From NCBI RefSeq assembly GCF_020085105.1, contig NC_058043.1:3048001-3112000 (forward strand): 64,000 bases of DNA, written 5' to 3'. The position numbers and the translations under genes were made by a program. The first letter of the stretch is position 1. The number at the start of each line of letters is the position of its first letter. The stretch is from Siniperca chuatsi (Eukaryota > Chordata > Actinopteri > Centrarchiformes > Sinipercidae). The notes beneath the pieces were generated by a model. The model was not told the DNA's origin. It worked only from the letters and a program-made list of their open reading frames with translations, and did not search any database. Of the stretch, positions 24,483 to 35,548 are shown one piece after another.

Positions 24483-27400
24483 ATGAACGTGTCATCTGCC
24501 AATGTGACCGTGGTTATAGAGTATCGAGACTCCTTCACTAAAGCTGTGACCAAGAATGTGATTGTTGTGGTTCTCGGGATCTCCATCAACTACATCAATG
24601 CAGGCCTCATTCACACCTTTCGCAAACACCAGGTATGACACCCCTTTAATTACAAGCAAACACTAATAGGGCTGAAACGATTCCTCGAGTTACTCGATTA
24701 CTAAAAATCATCGATTCAAATTATTTACATCGAAGCTTAGTTTAATCCATATAACTATATACAGCAAACTGTTTTTGTTAGCGCACTGTGCGACAGTAAT
24801 CATCCTTGCAAAACACAGAGCGCTGTATAGAGGTATATGGATTAAACAAAGCTTCATTGCAAATAATTTGAATCGATGATTTTTAGTAATCGAGTTACTC
24901 AAGGAATCGTTTCAGTCCTACATTCAACAGAGCTAGCAACAGCCTTTCAGTATTTAAAGTATATGTTCAATCCTTGTTATGTTTAGAGCCCGACTGATAA
25001 AAAGCTTATCACAGATAAGCTGGTATCATCATATGTGTACAAAACAGTTATAGGCCATTACAGAGGAAGGGGAAGTTTAACTTTAAAATACATATCTTGG
25101 TCATAAATCTTTAATCTCTAAAATATTGATATTGTATGTTCTTCTTGCTCTACTTATAGTTGGGCAAAATTGGGAATTTATTTATATTATATATAGAATT
25201 TTACAATGCAACCGCAAGGGGGCACAAGCCAGTGTCTTCTTGTGCTAGTCCCAAGTCTGGATAAATGCAGAGGGTTGTGTCAGGAAGGGCATCCGACGTA
25301 AAACACATGCCAAATTAAAAATGCGAATCGTGAAAATTACTTCCATAACGGATCGGTCGGGGCCCGGGTTAACAACGACCGCCACCAGTGCTGTTGACCT
25401 GCAGGTTACCGGTGGAAATTGGACTACTGTTGGTCAAAGACAAAGAAGGAGAGGAGGAAGGTATGTTCGTAGGCAGAGAGAGAAGAGGAAAGTTAAGAAT
25501 GTAGGACTGACAGTAGGGACTTTGAATGTTGGGACTATGACAGGGAAGGCTAGAGAGTTGATTGACATGAAGCAGAGAAGGAAGGTGGACATACTGTGTG
25601 TCCAGGAGACCAGGTGGAAAGGTAGCAAGGCTAGAAGCTTAGGAGCAGGGATCAAGTTGTTCTCCCATGGGTCAGATAGGAAGAGAAACGGAGTTGGAGT
25701 TATCCTGAAAGAGGAGTTTGTGAGGAATGTTCTAGAGGTGAAAAGAGTATCAGACAGGTTGATGAGTCTGAAGCTGGAAGGGGTGATGTTCAATGTTGTG
25801 AGTGGTTATGCCCCACAGGTAGGATGTGAGTTAGAAGAGAAGGAGAAATTCTGGAGTGAGTTAGATGAAGTGATGCAGAGCATCCCCAGAGGTGAGAGAG
25901 TGGTGATTGGTGCAGATTTCAATGGGCATGTAGGTGAAGGGAACAGAGGTGATGAGAATGTGATGGGCAGGTTTGGTCTTCAGGACAGGAACGCAGAAGG
26001 ACAGATGGTGGTAGACTTTGCTAAGAGGATGGAAATGGCTGTAGTGAACACTTTCTTCCAGAAGAGGCAGGAACATAGGGTGACATATAAGAGCGGAGGT
26101 AGAAGCACTCAGGTGGACTACGTTTTGTGTAGACGTTGTAATCTGAAAGAGACCAGTGACTGTAAAGTAGTTGTAGGGGAGAGTGTAGCCAGACAACACA
26201 GGATGGTAGTGTGTAAAATGACTCTGGTGGTGAGGAAGATGAAGAGGACAAAGGCAGAGCAGAGGACAAAGTGGTGGAAGTTGAAAAAGGAAGAATGTCG
26301 TGTAGTTTTCAGGGAGGAGCTGAGACAGACTCTGGGTGGTCAGGAAGTGCTCCCAGATGACTGGACCACTACAGCTAATGTGATCAGGGAGACAGGTAGC
26401 AGGGTACTCGGTGTGTCATCTGGAAAGAGGAAAGCGGACAAGGAGACTTGGTGGTGGAACGAGGAAGTGCAGGAGTGTATACAGAGAAAGAGGTTAGCTA
26501 AGAAGAAGTGGGACACTGAGAGGACTGAAGAGAGTAGACAGGAGTACAGGGAGATGCAGCGTAAGGTGAAGGTAGAGGTGGCAAAGGCCAAACAAAAAGC
26601 ATATGAGGACTTGTATGCTAGGTTGGACACTAAAGAGGGAGAGGTGGATTTGTACAAGTTGGCCAGACAAAGAGATAGAGATGGGAATGATGTGCAGCAG
26701 GTTAGGGTGATTAAAGATAAACATGGAAATATATTGACAGGTGCCAGGAGTGTGATGGGAAGATGGAATGAGTACTTTGAAGAGTTGATGAATGAGGAAA
26801 ACGAAAGGGAACGAAGAGTAGAAGAGGTGACTGGTGTGGAGCAGGAAGTAGCAAAGATTAGCAAGAGTGAAGTGAGGAAGACGTTGAAGAGGATGAAGAG
26901 TGGAAAGGCAGTTGGTCCTGATGACATACCTGTGGAAGTATGGAAGTGTCTAGGAGAGAGCTGTGGCAACTACAGAGGAATAAAGCTGATGAGCCATACA
27001 ATGAAGTTGTGGGAAAGGGTAGTGGAAGCTAGGCTAAGGGCACATGTGAGCATTTGTGAGCAGCAATATGGTTTCATGCCTAGAAAGAGTACAACAGATG
27101 CAGTATTTGTCCTGCACGACTCTAACATACTTCTCTGCCACTCCAGACGTCCTCATACAATACCACAGCTCCTCTCTCGGCACCCTGTCATACGCTTTCT
27201 CTAAATCTACGAAGACACAATGCAACTCCCTATGACCTTCTCTGTACTTCTCCATCAGCATCCTCAAAGCAAATACTGCATCTGTTAGAGTCGTGCAGGA
27301 CATGTATGAGAGCTTTAAGACCGTGGTGAGGTGTGCTGTAGATGTGACAGAGGAGTTCAAGGTGGAGGTGGGTCTGCATCAAGGATCGGCTCTGAGCCCC

Positions 27401-29397
27401 TTCTTGTTTGCTCTGGTGATGGACAGGCTGACAGATGAGGTTAGACAGGAATCTCCATGGACTATGATGTTTGCGGATGACATTATGATTTGTAGTGAGA
27501 GCAGGGAGCAGGTGGAGGAAAATCTAGAGAGATGGAGGTCTGCTCTAGAAAACAGAGGAATGAAGCTTAGCCGCAGTAAGACAGAATACATGTGTGTCAA
27601 TGAGAAGGACCCAGGTGGAACGGTGAGGTTACAGGGAGCAGAGGTGAAGAAGGTGCAGGACTTTAAGTACTTAGGGTCAACGGTTCAGAGCAATGGAGAC
27701 TGTGGAAAAGAGGCGAGTGCAAGCAGGTTGGAACGGGTGGAGAAAAGTGTCAGGTGTGATAAAAGAGTATCAGCAAGAATGAAAGGAAAGGTGTTCAAGA
27801 CGGTGGTGAGACCAGCGATGTTGTACAGCTTAGAGATAGTGGCACTGAAGAAAAGACGAGAGGCAGAGCTGGAGGTAGCAGAGCTTAAGATGCTGAGGTT
27901 CTCTTTGGGAGTGACGAGGATGGACAGGATCAGGAATGAGTACATCAGAGGGACAGCTCATGTTAGACGTTTCGGAGATAAAGTCAGAGAGGCCAGATTG
28001 AGGTGGTTTAGACATGTTCAGAGGAGAGACTGTGAATATATTGGTAGAAGGATGCTGAGGTTGGAGCTGCCAGGCAGGAGTTCTAAAGGAAGACCAAAGA
28101 GGAGATTTATGGATGTAGTGAGAGAGGACATGAAGTTAATTGGTGTGAGTGAAGAGGATGCAGAGGACAGGGTTAGATGGAGGCACATGATTCGCTGTGG
28201 CGACCCCTGAAAGGGAACAGCCGAAAGGAAAAGAAGAAGAAGATAGAATTTTACAACACAATAGCAATATATAGCATGATATAGTAAATTATCTGGAAAT
28301 GTATAGATTTATACAAAATAATGGGAACATCTGTTTTTGTTAATCCAGTCAATAAAATCCTGCCACAGTAGAAACTATCGTACATACTGTCGCATTGCCC
28401 AAAGCTAATCTATGGCGGATTTAAAGGTATCCGTATTTAGATGATTTGACAGCAGATTGTAAGGAATGGCACAAACATTAAGTTAATGTAATCATCAAGC
28501 CGATATTTGCTAATGTGAACATCTGCAGTAGTGATTCAACTATTGCTATTCATCCATAATGCTGTTCTACGCTTACTGCAGAACAAAGCTTCACTTCCCT
28601 CCTGTGTGCTTTTTCTTCCCACCCTCCAGATCTTCTACACAAATCCTCGGTATATCCTTTTCATTCACCTGGTGGTCAACGACATGATCCAAGTGACGCT
28701 GACCATCATCCTGTTCATCATCAGCTACACCATCTACAAAATAAATGTCTCTGTCTGTTGCGTCTTCATCCTGATTGCTCTTTTCGCCACTGAGAACACC
28801 CCTCTGAACCTGGCCTGCATGGCGGTGGAGTGTTACATCGCCATCTGCATCCCCCTTCGCCACGTGCAGATCAGTACCGTCAAGAGAACATTAATGCTGA
28901 TCGGTTTAATCTGGGTGACTAGCATGTTGTCTGTTCTTCCTGATCTGTTCATCACCTTGGCCACACAGCCACTGGACTTCTTTCATTCACGAGTGTTCTG
29001 CCTCAGGGAAACTGCATTTCCAAACCCCCACATTATCAAGAAGAGGAATATTACCTATATTGTGTATCTGGTTCTAGTTTGGTTTGTTATCTTTTACACG
29101 TACTTCAAGATCCTGTTCACTGCAAAAACAGCTAGCAAAGATGGTAAAAAAGCCAGAAACACAATCCTTCTCCATGGTTTTCAGGTGCTGCTGTGCATGG
29201 CAACATATGCAGAACCCCTGTTAAAACAAGCTCTGCAGCAATGGTTCCCTAAGAATTATCCAGACTCCCTCTTCGCTTGTTACATTATAGTACAGGTCCT
29301 GCCACGATCCATTAGCCCAATCATCTATGGCATACGAGACAATACTTTCAGGAGGTACCTGAAAAGGCATCTGTTGTGTAAAGTCAGCCCACAATGA
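24483..29397 (+). CDS. Odorant receptor 131-2-like, gene A
   Basis: Seven-transmembrane chemoreceptor, expected in olfactory neuron cilia and coupled to a G protein (family knowledge). Two coding exons: 24483-24632 (50 codons: N terminus MNVSSANVTVV and TM1) and 28630-29397 (255 codons: NPRYILFIHLVVNDM in TM2, MAVECYIAICIPLRH at TM3/loop 2, KARNTILLHGFQVLLCM in TM6, SPIIYGIRDNTFRRYL in TM7/helix 8). Junction CAG|GTATGA to CTCCAG|ATC, phase 0. Total 305 aa, normal for the family. It differs from B-D by FRKHQ at the exon 1 end (FCKYQ in B-D) and AEPLLKQALQQW before TM7. Its intron is about 4 kb because of a MITE and an RTE LINE; otherwise the frame is intact. Confidence 0.87.
24667..24920. mobile_element. 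Palindromic MITE with about 100-bp inverted repeats
   Basis: The left arm starts TAGGGCTGAAACGATTCC; the right arm reversed starts TAGGACTGAAACGATTCC. The arms stay matched for about 100 bases, up to near CTATACAGC. No coding capacity. Words such as ACTCGATTACTAAAAATCA are typical of abundant fish hAT-type MITEs. No clear 8-bp target duplication was seen. It sits in the coding intron of gene A. Confidence 0.75.
25321..27204 (+). pseudogene. RTE LINE ORF, endonuclease and first part of reverse transcriptase
   Basis: Open for 627 codons on the + strand. The EN domain spans roughly residues 65-300, and RT fingers start at about residue 530. The last 30 residues are spurious because the frame runs into the inverted block at about 27109. 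The basic linker rich in K and R between EN and RT is typical of this clade. Confidence 0.85.
27293..28210 (+). pseudogene. RTE LINE ORF, rest of reverse transcriptase and C terminus
   Basis: Continues the same protein after the inverted block: VQDMYESFKTVVRCAVDVTE, HQGSALSP, FADD catalytic box at 27470-27481, and the C-terminal zinc-knuckle-free tail ending CGDP. A small frame-preserving change lies near EASASRLERVEK. Confidence 0.85.
28243..28629 (+). other. Rest of the gene A coding intron
   Basis: After the LINE target duplication, intron sequence continues to the polypyrimidine acceptor CTTCCCACCCTCCAG at 28615-28629. Words such as AAGCCGATATTTGC suggest an old repeat fragment; nothing else is seen. 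Confidence 0.55.
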
Positions 29398-30183
29398 GCA
29401 TCAGTTCACGGATTATAATACGGACGGCTTTCAAACATGGAGTCAGTTCCATCTGTTGAGTTAGAAACAACATGTTTGGTCAAAATTTTGTTACTGAGAC
29501 TGAATTTGTTCATTTTTGTTTATGAAATTATGGCAAAGCAGTTGTTTAACTATGGTGTGTTAAATCTCAATACTTCTTTGGTACCAACCAAAATGTGTCT
29601 TGCACAGTAGAGTATCAAAAATAGTTAAGTAAAGATACAGTAGGTGGCATTGAATGCTTGTTCATATTCTTAATGAAAGACTTAATGTACTTTAGTTCTC
29701 TTGTATATGTATAAATAATACCTTCAGTTGACTTTTTACTGTATCTTTGGTATTTCTGAATTAATTCATTAAACTCAAATTTTTATATATTCTTTTTTTG
29801 GGGCTTTTGTTGCCTTTATTTGATAGGAACAGCTGAAGAGACACCAGAATCCAGGGTTCGCGTCCAGACTCCAGTCTGTGGTTAGGTTTAGGCAACAAAA
29901 GCACTTTGGCTAAGGTTAAGATCATGATTTCAGTTAAATGTTTAGTAAAAAAATCTTATGTCTCAAGTTTCTGTTGACTTTTTCTGTATTGGTGCCAGTG
30001 GCTAAACAAAAGCATAAAAAGTTGAATAATGCTGTAGTCAGAGGGGATAGTGTTTTGCAAGATTGCCTATTTTGGTGGAAAACAAGTGAAATATGTTGTC
30101 AGTGAATGAATACTGATGCATGGAACACCTAAGAATGCATTCGCACACGCAAGGGATCCTGGGACATCTGCCACTACAGCACA
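29398..30183 (+). other. 3' flank of gene A and start of the next repeat unit
   Basis: Matches the 3' flanks of B (32924 on) and C (36753 on) closely, including a dispersed-repeat block with GGGTTCGCGTCCAGACTCC. It lacks a stretch of about 290 bases found in B and C flanks (about 33641-33930). Confidence 0.65.
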
Positions 30184-30248
30184 CATAAAGTCTGAGATTT
30201 TCTGCAGCCATATTGTTGATGTCCTATTCTAAATGCATTAACTAAGGT
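30184..30248 (+). promoter_or_regulatory. Putative promoter and non-coding 5' exon of receptor gene B
   Basis: CATAAAG at 30184-30190 as a weak TATA-like box, then AAATGCATTAACTAAG and donor GTAAGT at 30247. The acceptor TTTTCAG at 31703-31709 lies 10 bases before the ATG of B. Confidence 0.5.
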
Positions 30249-31719
30249 AAGTACCACCTGCTGTGAACTACATGACAGATTTGACCTGTGTTCTGACTTG
30301 ACTGATTTTTTGTCTCTACTGGAGAACAAAGTTCAGTGAGAATCTTTTTTTACCTGTTTACCTGTTGACCTTTTATATTTTCATTTCCGATTCCCAGAGT
30401 AGAGTTTAAAATCTGTTTAATGTAACAAGAACTTTGCTACGAACTGAAACATGGACATGACTCTCAGGCTGATCCTACAAATATCTTGATAGCAAAATAA
30501 TGAATGCTACTGAGGATCCTGTTTAAAGAAATACATCTTATTTTGGAATATGTGCTCAGCTTTAACATGAACATTTAATGAGGGTTCACGAAGTGTACAG
30601 GCTGTGTAATTACAAGAAAAATGATCAGATTACACCTCTTGTTGTTCTTTTCATTATCATACTTAGTTGTATGATTTTAAATGTATTCAATATAATTGCA
30701 AGAGTTTTTATGTTCTGATCTTGATCTATGATCTGGCTGAAGTGAGGACTTCCATCTCGTGGTGTTGTTGTTGAGTGGCTTTGTGCAGGATTATCCATTC
30801 AAATCTGCCTCAGGTGAAAGCTGTAATGAAGCCCATAGTTTTAGCGCAAATATTAGATGTAAGCCTATTTTACAAGCTTTCGATATTAAATTAGGAAACA
30901 CAAATGATTAATGACTAGAAAGCCAAGTTTTCAGGGGCTTTAAGAACTAGACTCAAATGCCATTATGGATTTATCACTTTTCCTTTCTTTGTTACTGTCT
31001 CCCTTTCATTGTTGTAGATGAAAATACAATGACGTGCTGATTAATAAGTTGCTCATGGTTGTTTAAAACACTAATCCACCAGTTAGTGTTGATACTCTTT
31101 AAGACTCTAACATTGACTGAGAAATGCGAGTAGGCTACAGGTTATCATGTTTACTGTATGTTGCTAAAATAACATTTTAAAATGTTGTTATTCTCATAGA
31201 TTTATTTGATGTTTTTTGATTTACTGCAAGGCTGGCCCTAAATATTCACTATCGTGTTTTCTGTTATATTAGTATTCAAATCTCAATAAGGAATTCAAAG
31301 CTCTGTGTGTTTTAGTATTACTAATATAATTATCTAAAAAGTAGTTTCCCCTACAAAGGGCCTATACTTTGCAACTCAATACAAAAATTATAATGATAAT
31401 GAATTACAATGCATAATGATGATGTCATCCTCTCATTTCCGCTCACACAAATGCACCATTCTGAATTAATTTTACTTTTCTTTAAATTTGACAATACATC
31501 TAAAAATGTCAGATATGTTATATTGCTTTACCTTCTTTGGGTCAAAGTGTTTCTGATCTTTAGAGAGTTATCCACAAACAGGTGTTATAAAAGCAGGGTC
31601 CCCTTAAAATCAGATTTGTCTCATAAGGTTATTTGTTGTAGTCTATAGTATCTGTAAATATGTACTTATAACTGAAGAATATTTATCTTTTCTTGTTCTT
31701 TCTTTTCAGCTTTCAAGAC

Positions 31720-32923
31720 ATGAACGCGTCATCTGCCAATGTGACCGTGGTTCTACAGGATCGAGAGTCCTTCTCTAAAGCTGTGACCAAGAACGTGATT
31801 GTTGTGGTTCTCGGGATCTCCATCAACTACATCAATGTAGGCCTCATTCACACCTTCTGCAAATACCAGGTCTGATATTCCTTTGACACATAGGCACGAA
31901 TAATGAACTTACTGAAGAAATTCTCAGCAGCTCTATAGGAAGTTGTAGCAAAGTGTGGAAGTACTGTCTTTTAAATCACACATTGGTTTAAAAAGAGACA
32001 TTCTTAGGTCTAGAGATTGGGTTACTTTTGTTTTGGTTTGTTTCAGTTAGAAATCTGAATCATGAGTAATTCAGACTCACATCGTGTTCATGTTAGCCGA
32101 TTGTTTGTCTTGTGGGGGGTGTGGAGGGAATAATGCTGTTCTTCCAACCCTCCAGATCTTCTACACGAATCCTCGGTATATCCTTTTCATTCACCTGGTG
32201 GTCAACGACATGATCCAAGTGACGCTGACCATCATCCTGTTCATCATCAGCTACACCATCTACAAAGTAAATGTCACTGTCTGTTGCGTCTTCATCCTGA
32301 TTGCTCTTTTCGCCACTGAGAACACCCCTCTGAACCTGGCCTGCATGGCGGTGGAGTGTTACATCGCCATCTGCATCCCCCTTCGCTACATGCAGATCTG
32401 CACCGTCAAGAGAACATTAATGCTGATCGGTTTAATCTGGGTGACTAGCATGTTGTCTGTTCTTCCTGATCTGTTCATCACCTTGGCCACACAGCCACTG
32501 GACTTCTTTCATTCACGAGTGTTCTGCATCAGAAAAACTGTCTTCCCAAACCCCCTCATCACCAAGAAGAGAGATATCACATACTCAGTGTTTGTAGTTC
32601 TAGTTTGGATCACTATCTTTTACACTTACTTCAAGATCCTGTTCACTGCTAAATCAGCTAGCAAAGATGGTAAAAAAGCCAGAAACACAATCCTCCTCCA
32701 TGGTTTTCAGCTGCTGCTGTGCATGGCAACATATGTAGCCCCCCAGTTATTAGATGTTGTGCAGAAATGGTTCCCTAAGAATTATATAGACTCCCTCTTT
32801 GCTTACTACATTATAGTACAGGTCCTGCCACGATCCATTAGCCCAATCATCTATGGCATACGAGACAATACTTTCAGGAGGTACCTGAAAAGGCATCTGT
32901 TGTGTAAAGTCAGCCCACAGTGA
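31720..32923 (+). CDS. Odorant receptor 131-2-like, gene B
   Basis: Intact two-exon receptor, 31720-31869 and 32156-32923, 305 aa. The N terminus MNASSANVTVVLQDRESFSK has two N-glycosylation sites (NAS, NVT). TM3 end MAVECYIAICIPLRYMQICT; TM6 KARNTILLHGFQLLLCM; TM7 SPIIYGIRDNTF. The intron is 286 bp, with donor CAG|GTCTGA. If that intron is retained, a stop follows one codon later. Nearly identical to C and D. The difference most easily seen is ITKKRDITYSVFVVLVWITI in the TM5 region, where C and D read YIVYLVLVWIVI or similar. Confidence 0.9.
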
Positions 32924-34000
32924 GCATCAGTTCACGGATTATAATACGGACGGCTTTCAAACATGGAGTCAGTTCCATCTGTTGAGTTAGAAACTACATG
33001 TTTGGTCAAAATGTTGTTACTGAGACTGAATTTGTTCATTTTTGTTTAGTTTATGAAATTATGGCAAAGCAGTTGTTTAACTATGGTGTGTTAAATCTCA
33101 ATACTTCGTTGGTACCAACCAAAATGTGTCTTGCACAGTAGAGTATCAAAAATAGTTAAGTAAAGATACAGTAGGTGGCATTGAATGCTTGTTCGTATTC
33201 TTAATGAAAGACTTAATGTACTTTAGTTCTCTTGTATATGTATAAATAATACCTTCAGTTGACTTTTTACTGTATCTTTGGTATTTCTGAATTAATTCAT
33301 TAAATTCAATTTTTTATATATTCTTTTTTGGGGCTTTTGTTGCCTTTATTTGATTGGAACAGCTGAAGAGACACCAGAATCCAGGGTTCGCGTCCAGACT
33401 CCAGTCTGTGGTTAGGTTTAGGCAACAAAAGCACTTTGGCTAAGGTTAAGATCATAATTTCGGTTAAATGTTTATAAAAAATCTTATGTCTCAAGTTTCT
33501 GTTGACTTTTTCTGTATTGGTGCCAGTGCCTAAACATAAGCATAAAAAGTTGAATAATGCTGTAGTCAGAGGGGATAGTGTTTTGCAAGATTGCCTATTT
33601 TGGTGGAAAACAAGTGAAATATGTTGTCAGTGAACATTTTACTGACACGTTCAGTATCAACATTTTTGCGACTTGCCAGGTACGTTAATTAACAACATTT
33701 CCTCATTATGTTAATAATGAAAACGAAAATCAGTCGGCATTACAATTCCCTCAAAACGTATATGCTGTTGCAAATGGGTTGCATATAAACGTAATTTCTA
33801 GGAGACAGGGCTGCCAAGGCAGATTTACCTTTTAAAAAATTCACATTTGTGCTCGCAAAAAGCAAAAAATGACTAACATTCATACAATACTAAATCCGTG
33901 CACGCACACACACACACACACTACTCTTACTGATGCATGGAACACCTAAGAATGCATTCGCACACGCAAGGGATCCTGGGACATCTGCCACTACAGCACA
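32924..34000 (+). other. Spacer between genes B and C
   Basis: Holds the shared 3' flank, a dispersed-repeat block (33327-33440), a segment of about 290 bases absent from the A-B spacer (33641-33930), and a short CA run (33904-33922). No gene. Confidence 0.65.
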
Positions 34001-34003
34001 CAT

Positions 34004-34065
34004 AAAGTCTGAGATTTTCTGCAGCCATATTGTTGATGTCCTGGTCTAAATGCATTAACTAAGGT
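34004..34065 (+). promoter_or_regulatory. Putative promoter and non-coding 5' exon of receptor gene C
   Basis: Same layout as for B: CATAAAG-like box, AAATGCATTAACTAAG, donor GTAAGT at 34064; acceptor TTTTCAG before the ATG at 35549. Confidence 0.5.
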
Positions 34066-35548
34066 AAGTACCACCTGCTGTGAACTACATGACAGATTTG
34101 ACCTGTGTTCTGACTTGACTGATTTTTTGTCACTACTGGAGAACAAAGTTCAGTGAGAATCTTTTTTACCTGTTTACCTGTTGACCTTTTATATTTTCAT
34201 TTCCAGTTCCCAGAGTAGAGTTTAAAATCTGTTTAATGTAACAAGAACTTTGCTACGAACTGAAACATGGACATGACTCTCAGGCTGATCCTACAAATAT
34301 CTTGATAGCAAAATAATGAATGCTACTGAGGATCCTGTTTAAAGAAATACATCTTATTTTGGAATATGTGCTCAGCTTTAACATGAACATTTAATGAGGG
34401 TTCACGAAGTGTACAGGCTGTGTAATTACAAGAAAAATGATCAGATTACACCTCTTGTTGTTCTTTTCATTATCATACTTAGTTAGTATACTTAGTTGTA
34501 TGATTTTAAAAGCATTCAATATAATTACAAGAGTTTTTATGTTCTGATCTTGATCTATGATCTGGCTGAAGTGAGGACTTCCATCTCGTGGTGTTGTTGT
34601 TGAGTGGCTTTGTGCAGGATTATGCATTCAAATCTGCCTCAGGTGAAAGCTGTAATGAAGCCCATAGTTTTAGCGCCAATATCAGATGTAAGCCTATTTT
34701 ATAAGCTTTCGATATTAAATTAGGAAACACAAATGATTAATGACTAGAAAGCCAAGTTTTCAGGGGCTTTAAGAACTAGACTCAAATGCCATTATGGATT
34801 TATCACTCTTCCTTTCTTTGTTACTGTCTCCCTTTCATTGTTGTAGATGAAAATACAATGACGTGCTGATTAATAAGTTGCTCATGGTTGTTTAAAACAC
34901 TAATCCACCAGTTAGTGTTGATACTCTTTAAGACTCTAACATTGACTGAGAAATGCGAGTAGGCTACAGGTTATCATGTTTACTGTATGTTGCTAAAATA
35001 ACATTTTAATATGTTGTTATTCTCATAGATTTATTTGATGTTTTTTGATTTACTGCAAGGCTGGCCCTAAATATTCACTATCGTGTTTTCTGTTACATTA
35101 GTATTCAAATCTCAATAAGGAATTCAAAGCTCTGTGTGTTTTAGTATTACTAATATAATTATCTAAAAAGTAGTTTCCCCTACAAAGGGCCTATACTTTG
35201 CAACTCAATACAAAAATTATAATGATAATGAATTACAATGCATAATGATGATGTCATCCTCTCATTTCCGCTCACACAAATGCACCATTCTGAATTAATT
35301 TTACTTTTCTTTAAATTTGACAATACATCTAAAAATGTCAGATATGTTATATTGCTTTACCTTCTTTTGGTCAAAGTGTTTCTGATCTTTAGAGAGTTAT
35401 CCACAAACAGGTGTTATAAAAGCAGGGTCCCCTTAAAATCAGATTTGTCTCATAAGGTTATTTGTTGTAGTCTATAGTATCTGTAAATATGTACTTATAA
35501 CTGAAGAATATTTATCTTTTCTTGTTCTTTCTTTTCAGCTTTCAAGAC

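Larger units (their letters stand above)
25207..28242 (+). mobile_element. RTE-clade LINE, nearly full length, in the intron of receptor gene A
   Basis: 3.0 kb element flanked by a perfect 14-bp duplication, ATAGAATTTTACAA (25193-25206 and 28243-28256). ORF at 25321-28210 encodes an AP endonuclease (TLNVGTMTGKARELIDM, VQETRWKG, VIGADFNGHVG) and a reverse transcriptase (GPDDIPVEVWK, YRGIKLMSHTMKLWERVVE, GLHQGSALSPFLFALVMD, MMFADDIMIC). It ends RWRHMIRCGDP and a short AAG-repeat tail, as RTE elements do. An internal segment at about 27109-27281 is inverted, which breaks the + strand frame in the palm (VFVDLEKAYDRVPREELW reads on the - strand). About 30 residues between KCLGE and SCGNYRG also seem missing. 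It is therefore not active, but the target duplication suggests a fairly young insertion. Confidence 0.88.

Noticed and set aside
24981-25080. Words like GCCCGACTGATAAAAAGC suggesting another MITE in the gene A intron
   Set aside because: Only one end is visible and the matching end near 28480-28510 is too weak to delimit an element.
26340-26969. 209-codon open frame on the minus strand
   Set aside because: It lies opposite the coding strand of the RTE LINE and has low-complexity S/L/F-rich composition. It is an antisense shadow.
28591-28863. Minus-strand frames opposite receptor exon 2 (also at 35937 and 39734)
   Set aside because: Antisense shadows of the TM2-TM3 coding region.
31409-31648. 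Small open frames upstream of B, C and D (31409, 35238, 39067)
   Set aside because: They repeat only because the whole unit is duplicated, they lie in the inferred leader intron, and the D copy differs in length. No family resemblance.
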